DNA of 64,000 nucleotides from Sphingobacteriales bacterium 39-19 (GTDB lineage Bacteria; Bacteroidota; Bacteroidia; Chitinophagales; Chitinophagaceae), in contig MKTX01000008.1 of NCBI GenBank assembly GCA_001898465.1, positions 1 to 64,000 of the forward strand, written 5' to 3'. Within the stretch, counting starts at the first letter, position 1. Each line of letters begins with the position of its first letter. The notes under the pieces were generated by a model that was not told the DNA's origin, made no database searches, and saw only the letters and a list, made by a program, of their open reading frames with translations. Positions 6,947 through 16,004 of this stretch are shown here, in pieces. The translations under genes and the position numbers were made by a program.

Positions 6947-8077
6947 ATGAAAAAAAATAACAGTAACGACCCGGCGCTTAAGCAGGATTCACATACAGTA
7001 AAATCAGCAGCACAAAATCCCGAAACCGTTCCGTACAAAAATGGCCGGGGCGCCCAGTTCAACACCAAAAACAGGTTTATCCTGCATGAAACTTCGCATG
7101 AGCATAGCGAAGCAATAGACGACTGGGAAGAAATCAATGCAAAAACCCGGTACATTGAAATGGAATCAAAATCAATTGTAAACAAGGTAGAAAGTAAAGA
7201 TGTGGGAATGAGCTATAGCATGAACCCCTATGCCGGATGTGAACATGGCTGCATTTATTGCTATGCCCGAAACGTACATGAATATTGGGGTTACAGTGCC
7301 GGACTGGATTTTGAACAAAAGATTTTAATTAAAAAAAATGCACCCGATTTACTTCGTAAATTTTTAATGCAGCCCCGCTGGGATGCCACACCCATTATGC
7401 TGAGCGGTAATACCGATTGCTACCAGCCTGCCGAACAAAAATACCGGCTTACCCGAAAAATGCTGCAAGTATGTAATGCTTTTAACCAGCCCGTAGGCAT
7501 CCTTACAAAAAATGCATGGATCTTAAAAGATAAAGATATTTTGCAGGAAATGGCAAAAAAACAAATTGTATCGGCCATGGTTTCCATTACTTCTTTTAAT
7601 GAAGAGTTACGCCGCTTTATGGAGCCCCGTACGGCTACCGCCAAACAAAAATTAAAAGTGATTGAAGAGTTAAGTAAGGCAGGCGTACGTATGGGCATTA
7701 TGATGGGCCCGATGATCCCGGGATTAAATGAACATGAAATGCAACGAATCATGAAAGCAGCATCAGATCATGGCGCTACATTTACCGCCTATACTTTTAT
7801 TCGGCTGAATGGATCTGTAAAATTTTTATTTCACGACTGGCTCTATAAAAATTTCCCCCATTATGCCGATAAAGTGTGGCACCTGGTGGAGCAAAGCCAC
7901 AATGGTAAAGTAAACGACAGCCGTTGGGGCGTTCGTATGCGGGGAGAAGGCAATATAGCCGATATGGTGGCCCAGCAATATAAAAAATTCGGAAAATTAT
8001 ATGGTATGAATGCAGAAGAATGGAGCCTGGATCGTAGTCAATTCAGGGTGCCGGGAGCCCAGGGAAAATTATTTTGA
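6947..8077 (+). CDS. PA0069/Rv2578c family radical SAM protein (SplB-related)
   Basis: 376 residues, cytosolic. The radical SAM cluster motif CX3CX2C is present as C98-EHG-C102-IY-C105, after the family hallmark MSYSMNPYAGC. The TIM-barrel part includes LSGNTDCYQPAEQ, VGILTKNAWI and MGIMMGPMIPGLN. Members are related in sequence to spore photoproduct lyase-type proteins; the physiological reaction of this subgroup is not established. It has its own promoter opposite the HipA-like gene, with the 17-bp palindrome between. Its position beside umuDC and its shared operator suggest a DNA- or RNA-damage role, which is inference. Confidence 0.85.
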   Translation: MKKNNSNDPALKQDSHTVKSAAQNPETVPYKNGRGAQFNTKNRFILHETSHEHSEAIDDWEEINAKTRYIEMESKSIVNKVESKDVGMSYSMNPYAGCEHGCIYCYARNVHEYWGYSAGLDFEQKILIKKNAPDLLRKFLMQPRWDATPIMLSGNTDCYQPAEQKYRLTRKMLQVCNAFNQPVGILTKNAWILKDKDILQEMAKKQIVSAMVSITSFNEELRRFMEPRTATAKQKLKVIEELSKAGVRMGIMMGPMIPGLNEHEMQRIMKAASDHGATFTAYTFIRLNGSVKFLFHDWLYKNFPHYADKVWHLVEQSHNGKVNDSRWGVRMRGEGNIADMVAQQYKKFGKLYGMNAEEWSLDRSQFRVPGAQGKLF

Positions 8078-8351
8078 AAATAACCATTCAATCTCCCGCT
8101 GATCATGCAATGAACCGGCTCTTCACTATGTATTTAAAATGAGCAGTTGTACTTCAATGCAATAATGGTTTGGCATATTATATTTTTTAAAAAAGTTTGC
8201 TTTGTATTGAGCCGGCACAAGACCTGTGAAAAAAATAAATCCTAAAATACCGATTTCCTGTGCAGGATATAATTGCATGATCATAAATATTTAGTTTTCC
8301 CATTCTTCTCCTACTTTTAATTTTGTTACATTTACCCCCAACAAAATAAGC

Positions 8352-9794
8352 ATGCAAGCATTATCAGACCAGGTTTCAACCACCTTTACACAACTCATGG
8401 ATATGCCCGTTCTTAGTATTGATAAATTACCACAGGCGGGGAGCGATCGTCATTACTTTAGAGTACACACAGCCGGCAAAACATTTATAGCAACCTACGG
8501 AGCCAATATAAAAGAAAATGAAACTTTTATTTATTTTTCTGAACAGTTTCAAAAGCAGGGCCTTTGCACAGCGCATGTTTTACAGGTTAATGACGATTAT
8601 ACCATATATATTCAGGAAGATTTTGGAAATACCAGCCTCTTAAATAAATTGGAAGAAGAAGGATTCAGCACTCCCGTTTTTGAACTTTACCGCCAAAGCC
8701 TTTCTGCACTTGCCCGCTTACAGGTAAAAGGCCATGAAGTAATTGACTACAACAGATGCTTAACCAATACAGAATTTGGCAAGCAGGCGATCATGGCAGA
8801 TTTGCTTTATTTTAAATATTATTTTTTAGATGCCCTGGGTAAGCCCTATGATAAACAGAAACTGATTGACGACTTTGAAGCACTAAGTAATTACCTGGCC
8901 CATACCGAGCATAAATATTTTATGTTCCGGGATTTTCAAAGCAGGAATATTTTAGTGTCTGATGATGATTCACTTCATTTTATAGATTACCAGGGAGGCA
9001 TGAACGGAGCGCCACAATACGATGTAGCTTCACTTCTTTGGCAGGCAAGGGCAAACCTAAATAATGAGTGGAAGGAAAAATTACTGGAGACCTATATGGA
9101 TTCATTTGAAAAAGAAGTAGGTAATACTCTCAACAGAACAGTGTTTAAAAGCCAGTATTATGGCTATGTACTCATTCGCTTATTACAAGTGCTGGGCGCT
9201 TATGGCTTCAGGGGATTGTTTGAACGCAAAGCCCAGTTCTTAACAAGTATCCCCTTAGCATTAAATAATATAAAATGGTTTTTATCAAACCACAATATGG
9301 GCATTGCCGTTCCGGCTTTTAAACAAATTTTAAATATTTGCATCAGCGATGAGATTATGAACCGGTTTACTCCCATCCAGGCAACCGATAAAACCGCATT
9401 GCAGGTACACATCAATAGTTTCTCTTACAAGAAAGGAATTCCCAAAGACAGCAGCGATAATGGAGGCGGTTTTGTATTTGATATGCGGGGTATCCTTAAC
9501 CCCGGCCGTTTTGAAGAATATAAAAAGCTATCCGGCCTGGATAAAATGGTAAAGGATTTTTTAGACCAGCAAACAGAAATGCCTAAGTTTTTAAATAGTG
9601 TTTTTGATTTGGTTGACATTACCATTACCGATTATATAAAAAGAGATTTTGCTTCACTGCAGGTAAACTTTGGATGTACCGGTGGCCAGCATCGCAGTGT
9701 ATATGCGGCAGAAGCCCTGGCAAGGCATTTAAAAAATAAATTTAAAGTACAGGTGGTATTAACCCATACCAATAAAGAAAACTGGTTACAATGA
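8352..9794 (+). CDS. AmgK-like sugar kinase fused to a RapZ C-terminal domain
   Basis: 480 residues. Residues about 20-330 are an aminoglycoside-phosphotransferase-like kinase: GSDRHYFRV as nucleotide loop, catalytic-loop FMFRDFQSRNILV with D194, and metal-binding HFIDYQGG with D212. Residues about 350-475 match the RapZ C-terminal domain, including VFDMRGILNPGR and the phosphate-binding-like GCTGGQHRSV (441-450). AmgK phosphorylates MurNAc/GlcNAc at the anomeric carbon; the RapZ C-domain senses GlcN6P in E. coli. The next gene, a MurU-like nucleotidyltransferase, overlaps by 4 bp (ATGA), so kinase and uridylyltransferase are made together. The fused RapZ part could sense amino-sugar phosphate and control the kinase. 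Substrate is inferred from context. Confidence 0.8.
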   Translation: MQALSDQVSTTFTQLMDMPVLSIDKLPQAGSDRHYFRVHTAGKTFIATYGANIKENETFIYFSEQFQKQGLCTAHVLQVNDDYTIYIQEDFGNTSLLNKLEEEGFSTPVFELYRQSLSALARLQVKGHEVIDYNRCLTNTEFGKQAIMADLLYFKYYFLDALGKPYDKQKLIDDFEALSNYLAHTEHKYFMFRDFQSRNILVSDDDSLHFIDYQGGMNGAPQYDVASLLWQARANLNNEWKEKLLETYMDSFEKEVGNTLNRTVFKSQYYGYVLIRLLQVLGAYGFRGLFERKAQFLTSIPLALNNIKWFLSNHNMGIAVPAFKQILNICISDEIMNRFTPIQATDKTALQVHINSFSYKKGIPKDSSDNGGGFVFDMRGILNPGRFEEYKKLSGLDKMVKDFLDQQTEMPKFLNSVFDLVDITITDYIKRDFASLQVNFGCTGGQHRSVYAAEALARHLKNKFKVQVVLTHTNKENWLQ

Positions 9795-10498
9795 AAGCGA
9801 TGATATTGGCAGCCGGATTGGGTACCCGGCTAAAACCCTGGACAGATAAGCACCCCAAAGCTTTAGCCATCGTTAACGGGAAATCGTTATTACAACGAAA
9901 TGTAGAATATTTACAGCAATTTAATATTTATGATGTAGTGATAAATGTGCATCATTTTGCACCGCAAATTACAGATGCCATTAAAAAAAATAAGGGTTGG
10001 GGAAGCCATATCCTGGTAAGTGATGAAACCAGCGAAGTATTAGAAACCGGGGGAGGATTAAAAAAAGCAGCCTCTTATTTTTCCGGCAGCCCCCATCCTT
10101 TCCTGCTGATGAATGTGGATATACTTACGAATTTAAACATACACCAGTTACTGCAGGCACATCTTACAAAAAAGGCATTGGCTACCCTGGCTGTAAGCAA
10201 CAGGCAAAGTTCCCGGTATTTATTATTCAATACTGAAAACCTGCTTTGCGGGTGGTACAACCAGAAAACAGGTGAAAAGAAGGGAGTGGAAGGAAATAAA
10301 AAAGCATTCAGCGGTATTCATATCATTTCGCCTGGTTTATTGCCCTTAATAACCGAAACCGGAAAATTTTCAATCCTGGATGTGTATTTACGGCTTTGCC
10401 ACGAACAACCTATTTTAGGTTATGATCACAGTGGCGATTTGTTGCAGGATGCAGGCAGTCCCGAAAGTATTTTGGCTGCAGAAAAAAAATTCAATTAA
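9791..10498 (+). CDS. MurU-like sugar-1-phosphate nucleotidyltransferase
   Basis: 235 residues. The N-terminal signature MILAAGLGTRLKPWTDKHPKAL (residues 4-25) is the nucleotide-binding loop plus catalytic Lys of the NTP-transferase family; LMNVDIL holds the metal Asp. Length agrees with MurU (about 220-240), which turns MurNAc-alpha-1-phosphate into UDP-MurNAc and lets cells recycle wall sugars around the fosfomycin-sensitive de novo route. Coupling to the AmgK-like kinase by ATGA supports that pathway over mannose or glucose activation, but specificity cannot be read from sequence. Its TAA overlaps the stop of the convergent gene within the four bases TTAA. Confidence 0.8.
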   Translation: MKAMILAAGLGTRLKPWTDKHPKALAIVNGKSLLQRNVEYLQQFNIYDVVINVHHFAPQITDAIKKNKGWGSHILVSDETSEVLETGGGLKKAASYFSGSPHPFLLMNVDILTNLNIHQLLQAHLTKKALATLAVSNRQSSRYLLFNTENLLCGWYNQKTGEKKGVEGNKKAFSGIHIISPGLLPLITETGKFSILDVYLRLCHEQPILGYDHSGDLLQDAGSPESILAAEKKFN

Positions 10499-12870
10499 AG
10501 AGTCCCGTTTTCAGCAGGCATACCAAACACCGGTTGCTTTTCCTGTTTTGGTTTGATACCAAAATTGTAAATAAATTTAAGCACCCCTTTCCGGTTATCA
10601 TTAAGCCTGCTTCCTGCCGCATCTATCCCGCCCTGGGTTAATGTAAAATCAATTTTCATGGTTCTGAACATATCATTAAAAGACAAAATGATATTTGCTT
10701 TTTTCTTAAGTATAGCCTGGTTTACAGAAAAATTAATCATTCCAAAAGGTTGCAACTCATAAAAATTATTCAGGCTTTTTAACCGGTAAAATCCAAAAAG
10801 GCTAAAGGAAGTGCTGGGCTTTAATTTAAAATTGTGATAGGTGTAAAACAGCCAGCTTCCATTTGAATAGTTAAATGGCTTTTTTTGATAGAAACCTTCA
10901 TAATGGGTATGGTTATACTGGCCGCCAATATAAAAAAAATATTTTCCGCCGGGCGGAATTCCCCCATTGGCCCGGATATAAAATTCTTTATTTTTTCCCA
11001 GGTTGTCGTAGGTATTCAAAATAATTTTGGTGGCTGTGTCTTCATACGTTACGGCCGTAAATATATCTTTCACCTTATTTATTCCCATAGCAAAGATGGG
11101 ATAGTCTTCTGCATTAATATTAAATTCATAATTGGTGGTAAACTGGGGCCGGATACCGGGGTTCCCGATATTATATAAAAACGGATCCACGTATACCGGT
11201 GCCGGGTTCAGCATGCTATACCCGGGGCGGGATATGCTTTTTCTAAAAATAGCATTCGCCATTAATTGAAATCCCATAATTTTAAATAGTGGGTGTTTTA
11301 CAAAAACATAAGGAAAAAAATCAGAGCGCTTTATGCTAAAGCCGGTATCGTATGGTATATGCTGCGTGCCTTGCATATTGGTAAACTCTAATCTTATCCC
11401 GGGTTTTAGGGTAAAATTTCCAAAGCTCCTGCTCACCTGCAGGTATAAAGAACTTACTTGCTCCTTATAAATAAACTGTGCCGTTTTTATATTATCGTTT
11501 ACCGGCGTACCGGTACTGTCTATTGAAAATAAAGCGTTATTGTTAAATTGATTTATGATCATCTTGCCCCCTGCCTCAATGGTTGACCGGGGAATTTTTT
11601 TCCAGGTAAAATCAGTTTGTGTAATATAATAATTTCGTAGCCCGCTAATATCTCCATTGCCCAGCACATCATGAACGCCCGGGGGAAAGCTTACTAAATT
11701 ACGATACTGCTGGTATGCATCTGTTTTATAATAATTATAGGTGAAGGAAGTACTCCATTCACTCCCGGTGCTATCTATTTTATAATTCAGGTCAAAATCA
11801 TTATTAAAATACGCACTTTTATTTTTATTATGAGCCAATGCCAGGCTTTGTAAGAATAAGGCGGGGCTATTATCACTTAATATACTGATGTTATTTTCAG
11901 CAATGCTGTTGTTGTGATTTACGGCAATACGGGTACTGTAGCCCATTGTCCATTTTTTATTTGCGGCATAATCAATACCGGCCCGAATAAAATGGCCATA
12001 GGAAGGATACACGGTATAGGCATCCTGTGCCAGGTTACTGGTATTTCCTTTGCGTGTGCTCTCTAATAATTCAAAAGATTTTCTTTTACTATAATTATAA
12101 CTGAGGTTGCTATTAAACTTACCCGACCTGTTATTTAAGGAAAATCCCATACTGCCACTGGCATATTTACCCTGTGCATATTCAGCATTCAGGCTGCCGC
12201 TGGTTCCCAGTTTTACTCCTTTTTTTAATACAATATTGATAATACCCCCTGCGCCGGATGCATCATATTTTGCAGAGGGTGTACGCAGGATCTCAATTTT
12301 TACGATACTATTTGCCGGTAAATTTTTAAGCATGGTAGCTACTTCATCAGCGCTCATTTTTACTTCCCTGCCATTTATTTGAATAATTGCCGGCGTAGCG
12401 CTATTTAAATAAACATTGCCATCGAGGGTAACAGCGCCGGGTGTTTTTTCCAGCACTTCATAGGCATTGGTGCTGCTACTGGTTAAGGGTTCTGCATCAA
12501 TTATCGTTTTATCATCTTCTTGCTTTATAAATGGTTTTTTAGATACCAGTACAATACTTTCTAAGGTAGATGCGTCATTCACCAGGTTTAATTCTACCAG
12601 CAGCGCTGTATGCTTAACTTCAAAATTTTTATGCAGTGCTTTTTTACCCACTGCCTGTACGGTAAGGTAGTAGCTGGTTTTGGGTTGCAAAAACAACCGG
12701 GCCGTATCTATGATAATACGGGAATTTATTTTTACACTATCGGGCAGCCGGTATATAACCAGCGTTGCCAGGCTACTGTCTTTGTTTTGCTTAAGCGAAA
12801 CCGTTACCGGCACCTGGGCAACACCATATAATCCCAGGAAAATAAATAAAAAGAAAAGCCTGGCTTTCAC
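10495..12870 (-). CDS. Outer-membrane beta-barrel protein (OMP_b-brl_3/TonB-dependent receptor-like)
   Basis: 791 residues from a GTG start at 12870; an in-frame stop lies two codons upstream, so no longer start is possible. Signal peptide MKARLFFLFIFLGLYGVAQ. Residues about 25-110 form a small beta domain, then a plug-like segment (about 120-215) with NAYEVLEKTPGAVTL, IQINGREVKM and YDASGAGGIINIVLKKG, then a long barrel of alternating strands ending in KFIYNFGIKPK. This is the family often annotated as outer membrane beta-barrel or TonB-dependent receptor. The substrate is unknown. It lies downstream of the HlyD/TolC pair but behind a strong hairpin, so it is probably transcribed on its own. 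Confidence 0.8.
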   Translation of the reverse strand: MKARLFFLFIFLGLYGVAQVPVTVSLKQNKDSSLATLVIYRLPDSVKINSRIIIDTARLFLQPKTSYYLTVQAVGKKALHKNFEVKHTALLVELNLVNDASTLESIVLVSKKPFIKQEDDKTIIDAEPLTSSSTNAYEVLEKTPGAVTLDGNVYLNSATPAIIQINGREVKMSADEVATMLKNLPANSIVKIEILRTPSAKYDASGAGGIINIVLKKGVKLGTSGSLNAEYAQGKYASGSMGFSLNNRSGKFNSNLSYNYSKRKSFELLESTRKGNTSNLAQDAYTVYPSYGHFIRAGIDYAANKKWTMGYSTRIAVNHNNSIAENNISILSDNSPALFLQSLALAHNKNKSAYFNNDFDLNYKIDSTGSEWSTSFTYNYYKTDAYQQYRNLVSFPPGVHDVLGNGDISGLRNYYITQTDFTWKKIPRSTIEAGGKMIINQFNNNALFSIDSTGTPVNDNIKTAQFIYKEQVSSLYLQVSRSFGNFTLKPGIRLEFTNMQGTQHIPYDTGFSIKRSDFFPYVFVKHPLFKIMGFQLMANAIFRKSISRPGYSMLNPAPVYVDPFLYNIGNPGIRPQFTTNYEFNINAEDYPIFAMGINKVKDIFTAVTYEDTATKIILNTYDNLGKNKEFYIRANGGIPPGGKYFFYIGGQYNHTHYEGFYQKKPFNYSNGSWLFYTYHNFKLKPSTSFSLFGFYRLKSLNNFYELQPFGMINFSVNQAILKKKANIILSFNDMFRTMKIDFTLTQGGIDAAGSRLNDNRKGVLKFIYNFGIKPKQEKQPVFGMPAENGTL

Positions 12871-12948
12871 ACATTAAAAATTTGTTGCAAATTTGGGTAA
12901 ATGTTTGCCAGTTAAAAATTTCATGCAAACAGTTTGTATTATAATTAA

Positions 12949-12975
12949 CAAAAAAAGCATCAACAGGATGCTTTT
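12949..12975 (-). terminator. Intrinsic terminator of the HlyD/TolC transcript
   Basis: AAAAGCATC (12953-12961), 5-base loop, GATGCTTTT (12967-12975): a perfect 9-bp stem. Read on the minus strand it is followed by a run of seven T, 24 bp after the HlyD-family stop. It separates the efflux pair from the downstream receptor gene. Confidence 0.75.
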
Positions 12976-12998
12976 ATAAAAATTAAAAGATGATTTTC

Positions 12999-14324
12999 TT
13001 AATCCTTTTTCTTTACTTCAAACAAGGCTGATTTATCTACCACTTTCACTTTATCGCCGGGCTTTAAAGATTTACTCACCACATCGTAAGGCCCTGTTAT
13101 TACTTCTTCCCCGGCTTTTAATCCAGAAGTAATTTCAATATTATTAATATCCTGGATACCGGTACTTACTTTTACTTTTTTTACGGTATTGTCTTCGTTT
13201 TTCACAAATACAATAATGTCCAGGTCATCATCCTGGTTTGATGATTTTAATTTTAGGCTATCGGGTTTTTCTCTTGTAGTTACGGCATTAATGGGTACGC
13301 TTACCACATTGCGTTGTGTACGGGTTTGTATATCGGCATTCGCACTCATACCCGGCCTGAAAGGAAAAGATTTTTTTCCTAATAAATCCATATAGCTCTC
13401 TTTTAAAATCCGGATGTACACTTTATATTGCGTTACATCGGTTGCCGATGAAGCGGAAAGGGATGAGGATGCACTATTATCACTACTGGCTATCTGAGTT
13501 ACAATTCCTTTAAACTTACGGTCGTTATAGGCATCAATGGTAATAAGAGCGCTATCTCCCAATTTTACTTTGGGGATATCATTTTCACCCACATCAACCC
13601 GTACTTCAATTTTATCCATATCGGCAATGCGTAAAATTTCGGTACCTACATTAAAGCTATTGCCGGCTACTTTTTCACCTTCTTTCACATTTAATAAACT
13701 TACCACCCCATCCATGGGGGCTGTAATTACAGTACGGCTAAGGTCAGTATTGGCTTTAGCAAGATTGTCCTGTGCACTTTTTACACCTGCCTGAGAGCTT
13801 TTTATAGTTGCAATAGCTGCATTGTAATTGGCTAAAGCGCTTTCATAATTACTTGCAGCGGTATTAAATTCATTTAAGCTAATCACTTTTTCATCATACA
13901 ACTTCTTTTGCATGTCGTATGTTTTTTTTGCCTGGTTCAGTTGTGCTTTTAATGCAAGAGATTGAGCTTCGGTATTGGAAACCTGTGCTCTGCTTTGCTG
14001 CACACCTGTGGCGGCCTGGCTTTTTTGAATAGCATAAGCGTCTGCATAAATTCTTGCCAGAAGCTGGCCTTTTTTTACAGTGTCGCCTTCTGCAACGGTG
14101 AGCTGGGTAATTTCACCACTGATGTCGGGGCTTACTTTTACTTCAATTTCAGGATACACTTTGCCGGGTGCATTTACTATTTCGGTAATGTCCCGTAACT
14201 GGGCTTTTTCGGCGCTCACTTTGATGCCTTCATTTTTACCAAAAGCGCCGGTACCGGCCAGTATAGCCATTACCAGGATGATAATACCTGCAGCAATTAA
14301 TATAATCTTGGTTGTTTTACTCAT
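12999..14324 (-). CDS. HlyD-family periplasmic adaptor of an efflux pump
   Basis: 441 residues. One N-terminal membrane anchor (about 7-28, IILIAAGIIILVMAILAGTG), then beta-barrel and lipoyl halves (VSPDISGEITQLTVAEGDTVKKGQLLARI and APMDGVVSLLNVKEGEKV) flanking a long alpha-helical hairpin rich in Ala/Gln (about 100-195), and a C-terminal membrane-proximal domain. This is the RND/MacA-type membrane-fusion architecture, linking an inner-membrane pump to TolC. It starts 88 bp after the TolC gene stop, and a terminator follows. Unusually, no MacB-type ABC permease or RND pump gene follows, so the pump partner must be encoded elsewhere. Confidence 0.9.
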   Translation of the reverse strand: MSKTTKIILIAAGIIILVMAILAGTGAFGKNEGIKVSAEKAQLRDITEIVNAPGKVYPEIEVKVSPDISGEITQLTVAEGDTVKKGQLLARIYADAYAIQKSQAATGVQQSRAQVSNTEAQSLALKAQLNQAKKTYDMQKKLYDEKVISLNEFNTAASNYESALANYNAAIATIKSSQAGVKSAQDNLAKANTDLSRTVITAPMDGVVSLLNVKEGEKVAGNSFNVGTEILRIADMDKIEVRVDVGENDIPKVKLGDSALITIDAYNDRKFKGIVTQIASSDNSASSSLSASSATDVTQYKVYIRILKESYMDLLGKKSFPFRPGMSANADIQTRTQRNVVSVPINAVTTREKPDSLKLKSSNQDDDLDIIVFVKNEDNTVKKVKVSTGIQDINNIEITSGLKAGEEVITGPYDVVSKSLKPGDKVKVVDKSALFEVKKKD

Positions 14325-14412
14325 AACATTTTATTCAATTTCAAAAAAATCAGAATGGCTCCCGTTTACCTTATCCTGCTTAGGTTTGCAAAATACGTAA
14401 TCCTTTTTTACA

Positions 14413-15852
14413 CTACAATTTCAAACCCAGCCCTTTATAAAATTCTAAAACTTTCATTTTAAAAACATAATCAAATCGGTTGAGCGCAAATTCTAATTTA
14501 GCTTTTAATAAATTATTTTGGGTAGTAAGATAATCATAGGTACCCAGCATGCCTACCTCAAACCTTTTTTGAGCAAAGCCCAATGCTTTTTCATTGGCTT
14601 CCACCGTTTTTTTACTGGCATTATATTTTTCTAATGCCACTACAGCTGCATTATAAGCCGTATAAATATCTTGTTTTAGTTTTTGGTTGTCGGCTTCTTT
14701 TTGCACCTGCAGGCTCCGGATATTTACTTTGCTACGTTCATAATTAGACCGTAAACTGCCGCCGCTAAAAATAGGAACCGATACAGACAAGCCGATACTT
14801 TGCCTGAAATTATCTGATAACTGGCTTCCAAAACCTGATTTGGAATATATGGGTGTATTTACAATAGAAGGGGCGTACACAGTATATGGGTTTCCCGAAA
14901 CGGTTACCGTACCAATGGGTTTATCGGGGCCTACGATGCTATTTACACCGGTAAGCGTTTGATACCTGTTATTATAACCGCTGCCCAGGCTGCCAAATGC
15001 CGATAAGGTAGGGTACATACTTGCTTTTGATGAGGCGGCGCTCTTTTGTGCCGCTTTTAATTTAAACTCATTATACTGTTGCTGGGGTTGATTCGTGAGC
15101 GCCTGCTGATATACATTTTCCGGCTGCAGATCGGCAATCGCTTCTACCGGTATTTGTTCTACCGGGGGTGTTTCTACTTCAAAGGGTGCCGCTGCATCGA
15201 TATTCATGAGGGCTTTTAAATTTAAAATATTTTGTTCTACCCCGGCTTTTGCAGAAATATAATTAAAGCTATCAGATGCTACCTGGGCTTCTAATTGAGA
15301 AGCATTTAGTTCGGGTAAAGCACCGGCGTTTACCTGTTTTCGGATGGTATTCAGCTGCGCCTGTGATTGCTGTAATTGTACCGCTGTAATTTTTGTTTGT
15401 TCCATTGCCAGTAATACTTGTAAATAGGCATTGGCGGCACTTAATGCGATATCATTACTCACTTTGGCAATATTGGCTTTCGCCGCCATCAATTCCCATG
15501 AATTGGCAGCAATTGTATTTTTTTTACTGTAAAAATTAAAAATATCGGCGCTGGATTGTAATTGCAACCCAGAGGATAAATAGGTTTCTGTAATCCGGTT
15601 AAATGTAGTAGGATCCTGGTTGCTACCGCTGTTCACACTTCCGCTCATACTAAAATTGGCATTGGGATATTGCGACAATTTACTTTGCTTATAATTAATG
15701 GCTGCATTTTCTGATTGTAAACTAGTTTGCTTTACAGAAAGATTATTTGCCATTGCATACTCTACAATAGATTTTAAATTCCATTTTTTTTGAGCCCATC
15801 CGGTAAAGGGGATAAATACAAAGGCAATGAGGGTAAGAATAGTCGTTCGCAT
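14413..15852 (-). CDS. TolC-family outer-membrane efflux protein
   Basis: 479 residues from the ATG at 15852, chosen because the signal peptide MRTTILTLIAFVFIPFTGWAQ starts there; an in-frame ATG at 15888 would add 12 unlikely residues. Two repeats of long coiled-coil helices are visible (NNLSVKQTSLQSENAAINYKQ and YERSKVNIRSLQVQKEADNQ) with beta-strand parts between, the outer-membrane factor layout. The final segment AQKRFEVGMLGTYDYLTTQ is the typical conserved end of the second hairpin. It is the first gene of the two-gene efflux transcript and forms the exit duct for substrates handed over by the adaptor. Confidence 0.92.
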   Translation of the reverse strand: MRTTILTLIAFVFIPFTGWAQKKWNLKSIVEYAMANNLSVKQTSLQSENAAINYKQSKLSQYPNANFSMSGSVNSGSNQDPTTFNRITETYLSSGLQLQSSADIFNFYSKKNTIAANSWELMAAKANIAKVSNDIALSAANAYLQVLLAMEQTKITAVQLQQSQAQLNTIRKQVNAGALPELNASQLEAQVASDSFNYISAKAGVEQNILNLKALMNIDAAAPFEVETPPVEQIPVEAIADLQPENVYQQALTNQPQQQYNEFKLKAAQKSAASSKASMYPTLSAFGSLGSGYNNRYQTLTGVNSIVGPDKPIGTVTVSGNPYTVYAPSIVNTPIYSKSGFGSQLSDNFRQSIGLSVSVPIFSGGSLRSNYERSKVNIRSLQVQKEADNQKLKQDIYTAYNAAVVALEKYNASKKTVEANEKALGFAQKRFEVGMLGTYDYLTTQNNLLKAKLEFALNRFDYVFKMKVLEFYKGLGLKL

Positions 15853-16004
15853 GTTTAAAATTATCAATTTCATGCTAATTAGCCGCAATTTTTAAGATAA
15901 TTAAGGAAATAAGTATTATAATAATTCAAAGTTAAAGACTAAGTTTTAAAAAAAACAGAAGTATAGTTTAAAATTACATCATGCATAACTTCCCGGTTCT
16001 ATTT

